Shown here in pieces: positions 40,001 through 50,806 of a stretch of 64,000 nucleotides of DNA. Location: positions 315,977 to 379,976 of the forward strand of contig NMRA01000064.1 of assembly GCA_002633005.1 (NCBI GenBank). The letters run 5' to 3'. The stretch is from Phoronis australis (taxonomy: Eukaryota; Phoronida; Phoronidae). The notes under the pieces were generated by a model. That model searched no databases, was not told the origin of the DNA, and saw only the letters and a program-made list of their open reading frames with translations. Every line of letters starts with the position of its first letter. Position 1 is the stretch's first letter. The position numbers were made by a program, and so were the translations under genes.

Positions 40001-43000
40001 GTTACCAATCGGAGGTATTCCGAGATTATTGGTAATACATCATCGAGGCAAGAAAGCCAATACTCTGTTAACCGTGTCGGCTCGTTTATTAGTTGTAGAC
40101 ACAGTCATTTGAGAGGAGAATATCGAATAATTCGAGACCAGCTTGGTTGTCATTGTCTTCTGAGTAAAAGTACTATTTCTTGCTTTGAAATCCCCGTTGA
40201 TAACAATTGTTTTATTAGTTTGTGAGAGTTCTTGCAATTGTTGTGAAAAGGTCTTGAAGTATGCTTTCCTTTCATGGGACGTATGTGAGGGTGAGCGATA
40301 GAAAAAAACATAATATACCTTCTTGTGGTTGACATAAAGTTCAGTCCAACAGTTATTCATTGACTGTATATTTTTTTATCATTATTTTGTAATTTACGGA
40401 GTTGTGGACAAACAATATCAACCCCCTACCGGAGTTAGTGTGGTAGGCAATGTTGTATTCTGGAATAATAAGTGCACAGAGGTTGTCTTCGGACAGTGTT
40501 CCGGATTCACAAATGGCTATGACCATGTAATTGTTGGCTATAATAAATTGCTTGAGAAGTTCAAATCATGAAAGATTGTTCCCTGGATACTGTTGATGTT
40601 AGTGAATAAGACCTTGAAGTTGGCTGAAACCTGAGTGTCTGGTCCTGGATTGAGCTCTATGTCACCAGCAGTCAAAAGGCTCTGCTCAATGATAACTTTT
40701 GATATTACATGACTTCTTCATTATGTAGTAAACATTAAGTAAGTGCACGGTTCGGGATCGTTTTCGTAGCAGATAAGTGACGTTGAACAAAATGGGCGAA
40801 AAGCAGTGAGGTATTTTTGTTTTCCAGACACTTGGACAATTGTAATTACTATCTGTGGAGTTAAAAACTGATAAATTTATACGGTTCATACTTAACATGC
40901 TAACAACAGAAAAAGAAATATATACAGGTGTGTGAATAGACTAAAAGTATTGGAGTAAGGACAAAAGCAGTGAACACTACCACCACTAATTTTATTACAT
41001 TAAGTTAGGCTAAGTCTTGCAAATACAAAACTGATGAATGAGTAACATTAAAAAGTGAAGTAGATAGGCGTACTACGGATGTGAGATTAATTCAAATAGA
41101 TGAAAGTCAACGGAGTAGACAATTTGTACATGTGTAGAACATGAATACTGTACTTTAGGATGAAAAGATATTGCCAGTTTCATTGTATTTTTACACATGA
41201 CGCCTCCCGAGTCAAATAGAGCTCTAAGTCAATACGATACTCGTTTGGCCATTTTAGCTTGAACGTCAGTGGTGATTAAAGTTGAAACAACTTAAAAAGC
41301 GAATTTAACTCATGACCTGAGTCTCACTTGATGCAATTACTAGGTCAGTAGATGAAAATGAAATATTTGAGGTAACATACATGTACATGTATTTAAATGA
41401 TACAGTTGCAGTTGTCAAGTTCAGTGTAGTTTCATAATCAAAACAGAAGTGAGACGTAAAATTCCTTAAAAATATGCATTACTAAGGTAAAAGATGTTCC
41501 GATTTCACTCCTTGTTTTTTCATTGTTATCAGGAAGCCAAATTTGTAAGCTGTAGCTAATTGACCCAGAAGTGCGTTTAAAGTACTTTATCACTTTCAAA
41601 ATCAAAATTCAAGCGAGTTGTACTTTTTGCTGCACCGAGTTTGTCCGTGGTCCAAAACTTGCCATGCCATTATCAAAATCAAAATTTATCGGCAAGAACT
41701 CGCGTTGGCTTTCTTTGAGCGTATGATTATGTTCTTGGGTCACAGGTTTTTTTTTCACAGAATGACTTGTAACCATACATCGGCACCATACTAGCCTCTA
41801 AATTTATGTTAACATGAACCACGAGAGTATGCAGGGGCCTTTTGGTAACCACTATGAAGCAATTTCTGGAAATTTGGATTTGGGGTAAATTAGGAGTCAG
41901 AAAATATTAGTGTGCCAGTAAGGTAATAGCCACTATGATGGTGCGTCTTAGTTATGTCAAAGATTTTATAAATACTATAGTATCTTTGGTTATGTAACAC
42001 TTTCATTATAAACGCAGCACCTGTAAACGGATGAGTGGATTAAAGACGAGAATTTGTTTATTAATCGGTGGCCTGTAGTAGACTCGGAGTGACAGAGACT
42101 CCGGCTGCGCTCAGAACAGAGTAAACAAACATGGCGAGAGTTGACTAAGGGATTACGCTATAGCTTTAATTTTAAACTGAATAACATGTGTTGCATTCTA
42201 CCTGGGAACCAGTATTTTACTGGTTCCTAGATTCTACAAATCTTAGTTGCCAACTGATGCGGAGTACAGGCTACAGTTCACAGTTTTCGAGCACAAGTAA
42301 TTCTGTTACGGAAGAGATTTGTTTGATCTTCTTATCTTTCAGTTGAATCAAAATGTTTCCATCATGGTTCCAGGTTCTATTTATTGTGTTTGACTTCACG
42401 AGGCGCCAACAGCGAGTAAACAGACTGGATCTCCTTTTGTTCAAATTTTCGTTAATATACAGTGGTCTGTCTTGGTATCTGAGTTTGCTTTTATGGTGGA
42501 GAAACATCGCACGGGTGTTGTAAGCTATGGATTTTAATATGATTGGCCTTGACGAATTGGGTTTCTAGGGTCCTAGTCTATGAGATCTACATATGTCTTC
42601 GTAACTAACGTCGATATTACTAAGCGTATTGCCAGACACACATTGATATTTTGACCATTTTCATAATGAATGCAATGAGTTTTTGAAATATGGAAAGCCA
42701 AGAAGATGGTAAATCTTAAGAAAATCCCCCCTCTTATCTATCAAAGCCCCTTCCCAAGGTCTTGAATGTCAAAAGGACACAACCAGGTTTTCAGTCCTCA
42801 CATGACAAATGATTAATGTGTAACTCTAACAAAAGGTCAGTTCTTGTACCTGCCCAGTTGACAGATCACATTTCATGGTCACATGCTTAGCCAGTACACC
42901 TGGTGGTCAGCTCCAAGGATGGTCATCAGAGTCACATGCTAGATCAACACTGACACAAGGTCAGCGTCTCTCATTAACAATGACATAGCATGAGCTTGGT

Positions 43001-45885
43001 CATCTGGGGTAGTAGGATAGTGGTCTTGACCAGGTGTCATGGTCAGTTGCTCAGTGAGTCACCAAGATCAAGTACACAGAAGCTCATTGATTACATCAGA
43101 CCACAAACAGGTTGAGACCTGGAGCAGATATTTATGTGCAGCACTCAGCTGACAGACACTGGTAATATTCTGGTCACATGCTTGAAATGATCAGGTGACT
43201 AACGTGTGATCTAGTACACAAAGGTAACTCATCACAATTCAGTTCTATTTATGGCAATCGCATGCTTTTAACACACGTAATAGCCACACGAAAACAGGCA
43301 TTGTGCGAAAGAATTTCGCAAAAGAAATTAAATCGGGAAAGAAACTGTTCCATGGGTAATTTTGTCAGAAAGGCAACATTTCCACATGGAAAGTCAAACT
43401 GGTTGGGAAGAAGTCACCCCTTCAGTAGGATTACACTGGATACACGCCATATACGATAAAAACATCAAAGGAACACAACAGCTATCCAAGTCCTTGATAC
43501 AAAACTGCATTTTGGCATTCAGCCATATACAGCTAGCTGGTTGGCTACCCCCATCCCATGCCCCCGTAACTTTTCGCAATTTCAATTTACAGGCACAGCA
43601 AACAAGTACTATTTGACATATAAAATACATGTACTTTAATATCAGCGCACTACATCACATTATATTCTGCAGACTACAATACATGGTAATTAACTACGAC
43701 AATTACTATATAGTTGCCAAATCACGAGCCCCACTTAACACCTAAACAGACTATGATGGTGATACCATCAATCGAAACCCGTGACATGATCATTTTAACC
43801 ACGTCGAGAGCCCTGGTAATGCCAGCTAGGTAAATCGCAACAACCTGCATTCTAATAAATACAGCATAATTTTTCTACAGGTGAAGGACCTGTCATGCAC
43901 TGATGAACAAATCACAAGGTGTACCAGGTATGGGTACAACAGCTGATGAGAGATCTGTGAATGTATTGTCTGAGGGACAGGGTTAACACATTGTAACAAA
44001 TGAGCTATATTCATGACATTCGATAAAATCTTACCAACTTCGGACAAAAATAATTGCCAAAATTGGTCTTCTTTAATTTTTCAAATGCTTCTAATACTGT
44101 TTTGAATGTCCACAGTTTCTGGAAATATTGTCTGAAGGTAGCTTTGGCACAGACATTTATAATGATGTAGCATCTGTTTGGTGCTACTCATCTTTTATTA
44201 AAAATATGAAAACATAAGTTTCACTTGTCCACCATACTGTGTCCTAAATTGACGAGTTTTTTACCGCACACTCAAGTGGACCTATTTCATGAGCTAATGA
44301 TGTTCCAAAATCTTAATGAGAAAAATTGGTTTGCAAACTGATTAGCACTTTTAAAAAAGATTTATTTGCGATATTTATATATAAATTTCAAATACTTGAA
44401 TCAATCCTGAATTCAACTTTTCTATCATGCGGAAGAAAAACAAAGTGCATTGGTGACCTAGTTTTAGAAAGATCCGGCTGCAAACGCATTTTTGAGGCAA
44501 GTCAAACAAGTGAAGAACATTTTCTCATGCCTCACCCAGCTCTTCAAATTTGTTGATGTCTGCATCGCAGAAATAATAAATTGTGATTAGCAACTGAAGG
44601 TCAAGTGCCCAACAAACACTAAACATTGTAGGTTCTATCTACACAAGGTAAAATCCAGATTTTCTAGCCCGTTGCCATGGTAGCATCAGAACATAGCAAC
44701 AGGACAGAAGGCCACGGTTAAAAGAGTTAGCAAACCATTCATCAGGTGGTATCAGAGAACAGAATCCCAACTCATCTATTTTGGCTAATTTTAATGGTAT
44801 TTCTTTGGGTAAAAATGATCATCATGTTGGTCTTGGATAAGATAACAAGTCTACATAGTGGCTTAAACTTCTGCGTATAGTGGGCTAGAATTTTGTGAAT
44901 GGTCATAAAACACGGGTGTCATTCACAAAGAATAGGCCATTTGAAATTGACATGCAAGGTAAGAGAAAGCAGGTCTTTGTGATTTGCTTTTACGGCTCTC
45001 ATACTAACGTGGACGCGTCGATGTTTTGGGGGGTTGCAATCAGTATGAATGGTTAACTTCGGTCCTGGATCGAAGTAAACAGCGCCAGTTAACTTCGCAA
45101 TAAATACGATTTTACAGTGGAGCATCGATACTGCGGTGCAGTACGAACGGTCAACTTGCTTGCCAGGGGACAATGTCATCGTCAACAATTGAAGGCCAGT
45201 GTCATCATTAATAGTTGCTTGTATTTTGCTCAAATAATCACTAATCGAATTAGAAGTAAATTTTATGGCAAATAGCACGTGCAAATGTTCCTGTATTGTC
45301 ACATTAAAAAATCTTAGCGTGCATCGATGCATCAGCGTTACCTACTTCGATGACCGACAACAGCGAGACCTACAATACATGATGGTACCTCAAGTGTGAC
45401 AATTTTTTTAATTCACGTAGTCCGTGTCAATAAACAACTGTAACAAGCTACAATAGAGATAGTGGTCTCTGTTTATAGGAGGGCATCTGACACATGTTGA
45501 AGGCCTATGGGACCTGTTGAGACGGTGGTACTGTCTAAGTTCACATCAGTGGTGGACCAACTAACCATGGTCATGTCATACAGACATGATAGATAAATAG
45601 CTGGCACATACCCAACCAGCTCCACCACACTGCACCACAGTGGCACAACAGCCACTAAACACTGAACACCGTCTCTAGCCGACTAGTCAGCTAGAGTCGG
45701 TGGTCACTGTCTCAACAGCCACAGGCACTTGTTCTAGAACGACAAATGAAAATCTCACCAATTACAGGTCGGTCATTTGTTGGCTTGAAAGTTTCAGACA
45801 CATAGTAGGAGCCGGGAGCTCTCGAGCACCGTCCTTGCTCAACCACCAACACAAAGCACATGAATACAAAGACGGAGCGCCACAT
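31053..45885 (-). CDS. GGH: Gamma-glutamyl hydrolase, copy B (9 exons, 340 aa)
   Basis: Second complete gene of the tandem pair, with the same enzyme role as copy A. Exons in coding order: 45885-45759, 36889-36772, 35818-35768, 35109-35025, 34641-34503, 33061-32955, 32731-32641, 32262-32125 and 31219-31053. Exon lengths equal those of copy A except exon 1, which has 6 extra nt (Gly-Ser after the signal peptide). The predicted length is 340 residues. The catalytic cysteine in MWGTCNGFE is residue 141 and the histidine in TQFHPEKN is residue 251. Signal peptide, all splice sites and frame are intact. By hand about 26 of 338 aligned residues differ from copy A, nine of them in the last exon. Intron 1 is about 8.9 kb because of a LINE. 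It is divergent from the plus-strand gene at 47485. Both copies look functional. Confidence 0.95.
31438..31717. mobile_element. 280-bp TIR element with TACAC target duplication, copy B only
   Basis: Termini CAGCGGCGGATTTAGG and CCTGGATCCGCCCCTG are imperfect inverted repeats. TACAC flanks both sides (31433-31437 and 31718-31722), while copy A has TACAC once at the matching empty site (about 11337). The ends are of the type common in hAT-like non-autonomous elements. No coding capacity. It lies downstream of exon 8, in intron 8 of GGH copy B. Confidence 0.85.
36942..37130. other. Replacement block in GGH B intron 1
   Basis: Sequence between conserved flanks differs completely from copy A (17806-17900). 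It includes a G-run and purine/pyrimidine-rich stretches. I cannot assign it to a known element. Confidence 0.45.
37852..38262. repeat. Foldback element: about 190-bp inverted arms made of about 21-bp subrepeats
   Basis: The left arm (about 37852-38045) and right arm (about 38094-38262) are near-perfect reverse complements around a loop of about 45 nt. Each arm is a chain of degenerate units of about 21 bp starting ACACGG and ending in ACGGACTCA-like sequence. The left arm has one extra unit and a small insertion. AGGTACCT stands at both outer edges and may be a target duplication. No coding capacity. It lies inside the LINE. Confidence 0.9.
38257..39326 (-). pseudogene. Broken LINE reverse transcriptase
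   Basis: Minus-strand pieces in order: an upstream block with KFPLDWKLGVGLLIHKKK and IADYRPIILLN (39326 downward), the palm motif FLDIASAFDVVPHDLL (about 39198-38941), a block with LFLLYTNGLPDT near 38810, and the C-terminal LFKSFVLPHLDYCDIIY (38550-38257). The expected Asp-Asp catalytic pair of the YADD box reads CAVDTA, so one aspartate is lost. Frameshifts separate the pieces. Clearly inactive. Confidence 0.85.
40040..40640 (-). pseudogene. Broken LINE endonuclease domain
   Basis: Minus-strand exonuclease/endonuclease/phosphatase-type domain remnant. ICESGTLSEDNLCALII and GRGLILFVHNS are followed, after an in-frame stop, by KVYYVFFYRSPSHTSHERK and TIVINGDFKARNST. This matches the order of the apurinic-like endonuclease in LINE ORF2. 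Confidence 0.75.
42271..42507 (-). pseudogene. LINE ORF1-like C-terminal remnant
   Basis: A 78-residue open stretch with KLRYQDRPLYINENLNKR, then Trp/Gly-containing NRTWNHDGNILIQLKD. This pattern is typical of the C-terminal domain of ORF1-type proteins in CR1/L2-like and related LINEs. It lies upstream of the endonuclease remnant in the same orientation. Confidence 0.6.
43530..45045. other. 1.5 kb present in copy B but not in copy A
   Basis: Copy A passes directly from the GTCATTCAG near 21030 to the block that resumes at about 45046 in B. I see no coding exon with splice support. Several long minus-strand open frames here have no copy A match or recognisable domain. Confidence 0.5.
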
Positions 45886-46048
45886 CTTCCTCTGAAGAGT
45901 TGGTTTCTTGTTTTCGATGTACGCTGCATCACGCGCCGTGTTTATAGATTTCGTATAACAAACACTAGTGCCATCTACCAGGTCAAATAAACTAGTTTGC
46001 GATGATGTCAGTTTCGCAAGAGTCAACTGGTCACCGGTCTTGGCGTTT

Positions 46049-46778
46049 CACCGTTGGAAAAACCGGCTACCACTGGCAGGGAGCTGTTTAATATGATGTA
46101 ATTTGAACGTTTCGAACCCAGTTAAACAAAAAAAGTCAAAATAAAAAAACAATGAACATAATCAGGCCAAATTTACGTAGCGTTGTAAATTATGTGCTTC
46201 GACGTAGGCCGAAATGCTATTTTAGCAAGTTCAAAGATTCATTCAAGTCTTTTAGTCCAACCAATATTGATATTAAAAATTAAATCTTAAATTAGAAAGG
46301 AATTCTTCAATACAAACACAAAATTATTGTACCACTCTCTTGGGGTTGTTGTTTGTGTTATCCTAATGATATTTGCATTCATTACTTATTAAACGACTAT
46401 ACCTGGGCGATCACAACCATCAATTTCGAGTCGAAGTTTTCGTTTCATGGGATAACTGCCCATTACTTCAATGTTGTTTGTGCAAGGCGACTTTATTCGG
46501 CTCGGAGGGAGTATAGTTGAGGACAACCAGCCATCGCGCTCAAGAACTCGAGAGGCTGGCGGAGAATAAACAACATAGCTCATGGGGTAAGGCATGCTAA
46601 ATTTTTCCAAAGTTTGTGGAGCCTAAGTTTTATTGGACTTACACTCATGTAGAGCACCTAACGAGCATGACAGTGGATAGCCTTAGTGGGTAAAAGTGCC
46701 CCGGCTGTCTTCCCGGCTTTCCTCAAGGTTGACGGTGGTTTCGATCCCCGCCGGAGGCACACTGCTAGACCCCAGTGA
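46049..46778. other. B-only block upstream of GGH B, with an exon-like open frame
   Basis: Copy A joins GGCGTTTC to CAAGTCTCTAGC across a single N at 22908, so the block may be missing in A through assembly. Within it a minus-strand stretch (46596-46403) stays open for 64 codons and is bounded by an acceptor-like AAATTTAG and a donor CCAG/gtatag. It contains LRLEIDGCDRPG. No family recognised. Confidence 0.4.
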
Positions 46779-46895
46779 GTCAAGTCTCTAGCTCCTCAGC
46801 TCGATTTTAACTATATAATAAAACATAAAGATGGTTCCAGGTGATCAGTGCAATGAGCTCACCTCAGTGACCTGCGCACGTCTGGTACCAGAAAG
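46640..46895 (+). mobile_element. tRNA-derived SINE, full copy
   Basis: A head with a tRNA-like segment (TAGCCTTAGTGGGTAAAAG, then GGTTTCGATCCCCG about 60 nt later) is followed by the shared body (AGTCTCTAGCTCCTCAGCTC ... GATGGTTCCAGGTGATCAG ... ACCTGCGCACGTCTGGTACC). The body recurs at 22909 and 63270. Confidence 0.75.
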
Positions 46896-47484
46896 AGAGT
46901 CTGCATTCATTATAGTTAAGGATCGAGCATGAGTACTAATCAAAAGAATGTTGACACCAAGGCCAGTGAACATGTTTTTCAGTAGTCAGTAACTCATATT
47001 TTTTCAGTGGATGGGACAATAGATCGAGATTTTTTCATTTAATCACTCCGGTATGTCGGTTATCTTGAAGACGAAATAATACAACTATTGGAGTGAGTCT
47101 CCCCGAATCGTTCCTTAGTAAATTAAAACAGAAGGAAACATGCAAACTCTTTTCAGTCCTAGTCGCACAACAGATGTTTAAAAATGTTTTTCGGTAAATA
47201 TTAACATCCCGTTGAACTGGGATCAAATCGTGTTCGGCGCCGGCAGCCTTTCGCTGAGTGGTCAGGGTGCTAGTATACCTTCATGCCACTCGCTGTGAGC
47301 GCGCGGGAGGAGTTGCGCGATTTGAAACACAAGCGTGTTCCGTATTTCAAGCCAATGGTTCTAGAATAACGAGCACCGAAATAACTAAAATGGTGATGTC
47401 GGACATAACTCACATACTTATTGTATTGTAAAAGGAATACTTTTAAATGGATTTTATTTACATTGAAGGTGTTCCGTACAAAAG

Positions 47485-50167
47485 ATGGTCAACCGTGAAG
47501 GCACCGGGTCCATAAAACCATCAAGAACAAAGACGGAGTCTCCGACATCCTCCCTCTGTATAAGGTAATGAGAACATAGTATTTTTCAATGGAATCATCT
47601 ATGAGAAAACTGTTTTATGCCGTGCCGGGATAAACAGATATGCTTGATTGAACCGCCAACTCACTAACGCGGCGTGCAAGCTAGATTCAATAAGGTCAAA
47701 ACAAATATTGGCTTTGATCTCCTTTTGAAAGTCCAGTCGGCGGTGAGGTTGTTTTTGGTTGTTAACTTTTTCATAAAAGAAAATCTATGGGAGACGAGCA
47801 AACCTGATGTAGATTATTTTTTTCTTTTACTCATCGCTCAGCAAATCATAGTGTTCTAAGCCTTCTTATCCTGGTTTGTGAAGCTTTGGCTGAAATCGGT
47901 ACGTTTTATTCGGTGAGCGCACGCCAACAGTGGCTGATCTGCGTTCTCAGTAAGGGAGGTTAGGATTCGCGTGAATGCGAGGCTCTTAGCGCCGATCGGA
48001 GGGAAGGTCGGGTGGTAGTTACCCCCTCCCGTGTAATATTTTTTTGTTTTTAGTAGCTGCCTTCGTTTTCCTGGCGACATTTTTTAATTTTCATTTTTGA
48101 TCCTGTCCCGAGGGGGGTTTGAACCCCCTAAACCCCCGCCCGTAGATCCGCCTCTAAAGACCAACGGCGAGACCATCTCGTGCACGCGCGCTAGTGTTGT
48201 CTAACTAGGAGTTTAGATCTTAACTTTTTGAAGGATACCTGAAGCACTTGACATATGGCACACGGGCGACATTTGTGAACTAGGCACGCTACGAACCATT
48301 GGCTATTATTGTGGGACAGGAGCTTTTCCCGCAGATCGTCAATTTTTTGTCCTAAGATAAAGGAAAACTGTTCCAAAATAAATAACAAAATTAATATTTT
48401 GTTAACACTTATACTGACGTAATTCCCAATTTCACGAGAAATTTCACTTTCTTTACCATCACAAATGAACCTTTTTTCTAAAACCATTTCTGAAAAAACT
48501 AAGTCATTAAAAACAATAATTCTGCCTGAGGAAGTTAGACGACGGCAGGGCACATTTAGGACAGCAAAAAGAAGGTCGAGATTCATCCGTGCTTCATCCC
48601 ATTGCCACCATGAAAATTTCTATCGATAATTTAGTGTCTGTTGCTTCTATTACACCTAACTTCCGCAATATCAGCTAACTTGACTTTAACAGCTTTGTAT
48701 AAAAACAATCACTTAATGGCTTAGAGATGGACACACATTTAATTTATCGTTGAATCGTTGATATTTTGTATTTTGGTCCTTACCTGCTTCTAATCTGTAA
48801 AACAAAGTTGGCTCACAGCGTTAGATTTTTCTGTTGTTGCCGCCTTTTAACAGAGGCACTAATAGCAAAGATGTTGAATTTACATGACTTTCTGAAAAGA
48901 CACTTCTAATTAAATCAATGATTAAAAATACTTTTAAAAAACCGATTAATTTCGTCCCACGATGTCACCTTTTTATTTTACGGACTCTGATTATTTTTCC
49001 GGTTCACTGATTCTCTTACGTCGTCGGAATTTCAGTACATCGAATTTCAAGCGCTTTGACTGTTACAGTATGCTTCATTTTGTTGTCCCTCGTGTTTGTT
49101 ATGAAATAATAAAAAATGTTCGTCTACTTAGTTTCTTTATTTTTAGATTAATAAAACGTCACATACATGTATCAATGTGCCACGTGACCTACTCAAAAGC
49201 TCGCCAAGTTCGCTTTCACGATTGTATCGCAGCGTTTCACTGTAGGCCTGTTACGAATTGTGTATTACGTTGTTAGCTTTGTGTTAAGGCGAGAAGTTTC
49301 TTCCTTAATAAATTCAATATATCTAAAAACTGAGCCCACATTTCAGAGTGAAAATAAATAAGGAGTATTAAAAGTATTTGTCTTAATTTAGTGTTGTTGG
49401 CTAGATTATTGACAAATCTGGACTTTTTGGTGCCTAGACAGAAACATTTAGGGATGAAGAATATCTGCGACTGATTGTCCAATCAAGTTAAAATTTTGTG
49501 TTGCCGGAGGTGATAACAAATAAGGTAATTTTCTGGCCTGGGGAGTGACTTTCACAAGATGGCTTTTCATTAAAATCAAGAAGACTTATTGATTTTTTAT
49601 TTTTCTACCAATAGAAATCAGAAAGAGAACCCCAACGAAGATACGCGAGAGTCTGTCACAAAAGAAGAAGCAAATGCACAAGAAATTGTCAGTGCTGAGA
49701 AAGATGGCGAACCTAACGACAGCTCGCGTAGTCCAGCCCGCGCCACCTTAAAGAACGCATCACAGGATGGAAGAATATTTGACCAAAACGTATCTAGTGT
49801 TCACTCATACGACTGTGATGACGAGTACCTAGAAGAATTGCTTTCTTCAAACCATGGAAATGGCTCGAGAGATGGAGCTGATGTCGCCGGTTCCATGTCA
49901 CAGTCCTCTGCCAAGGAATTTATCGAAATGGACAGAGTAACAGGGACTCCTAAGAATGAATTCACTGAACACAAAAACACGCCAACAGAATTACTGTCTG
50001 TTGAAAACGTGTTATCAACTGGTAATGGTCCGGTAAAATATGATGAAGGGCGAACAGAAAGTAGAAACGAGAAAAAGGGTGGTTGGGAAAAAATCCGCAG
50101 AGCACTTTACATCCGCAATACGGTGTTGCGACACTTGATTTTAAAAGAATGGCAGAAACACCATTGA
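47485..50167 (+). CDS. Unrecognised two-exon protein, copy B (210 aa)
   Basis: Exon 1 is 47485-47564 and exon 2 is 49615-50167, with the same lengths, phase-2 junction and upstream in-frame TGA as copy A. The product is 210 residues. It keeps the acidic HSYDCDDEYLEELLSS block and the basic end GGWEKIRRALYIRNTVLR. By hand about 31 of 210 residues differ from copy A: seven among the 26 codons of exon 1 and 24 in exon 2. Nucleotide changes are mostly replacement changes (about 35 versus about 11 silent), yet there is no frameshift or stop in either copy. The intron is about 2.05 kb with a roughly 0.39 kb B-only stretch at 48355-48742. It is divergent from GGH B and convergent with CDK2AP. Function unknown. 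Confidence 0.75.
47928..48156. mobile_element. Short TIR element in orphan gene intron, copy B
   Basis: Orthologous to 23999-24214. Ends CAGTGGCTGATCTGCG and CGTAGATCCGCCTCTA pair as imperfect inverted repeats. Confidence 0.6.
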
Positions 50168-50806
50168 ACATGCAGAGTAAAAAAAACTGTCATTAATGTA
50201 AGCATCCATATTGGTTTCCAATATGTGGAGGTGTCAAGCAAAACAAAAATCACACCAGTATGCTTAGCTTTCCCACGAGGACCACAGCGGGTCGCACAAT
50301 TGATCCCCTAAGCACGAGGACTACAATGTATTCAACAACAACTGAACCCGGCAAATCCATGGGGGTCATTACACCAATGTCAGGAAACCGGTGAACATGA
50401 CACTCGCCGTGTGTCAATGCCCTCGTGACGTCAGAATGAGGGCAGCCACTATGCATGTACAAATGGAAAGACAAAGAATTGATCCAATATAAACGAAAAC
50501 ACTAATATAAATAATTAAGCAGATTAAATGAAACAAATTGACATTTCTTTGATGAATGTATTAAAAAGTTATCATACATCAGGCAACACCCAACTCGAAC
50601 CCACCAGGAGTACCATTTAAGTATGGTGAGGATTTTGAAATAAGTCAGTTGGTCAGATTTTTTACTATATTAAAACTACGATCGGATTTGTGTATTATAT
50701 AATGTATTTCAACATTTCATCTCTCCTTTCTCTTAGTTTTTGCAATATGTGTGGGATAAATATTTATTCAGTTACCTGTCAGTGATTTTAAGTCCACGCT
50801 GTTGGG

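Larger units (their letters stand above)
37332..42640 (-). mobile_element. Decayed non-LTR retrotransposon (LINE), about 5.3 kb
   Basis: Present only in copy B, inside GGH intron 1. On the minus strand, from 5' to 3', the remnants lie in standard LINE order. An ORF1-like C-terminal piece (42507-42271) contains RPLYINENLNKRRSSLF. An endonuclease domain (about 40640-40040) contains ICESGTLSED and TIVINGDF. A reverse transcriptase spans about 39326-38257. Frames are broken many times. Family resemblance is to CR1/L2/Jockey-type LINEs; finer placement is not possible by eye. A foldback element interrupts its 3' part. Confidence 0.85.

Noticed and set aside
44919-45332. 137-codon minus-strand open frame
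   Set aside because: It partly overlaps sequence shared with copy A where the frame is not kept; no domain recognised.
45886-46026. Upstream extension of GGH B starting MTLAKLTSSQ
   Set aside because: It would bury the signal peptide; the start at 45885 gives a proper signal sequence and equals copy A.
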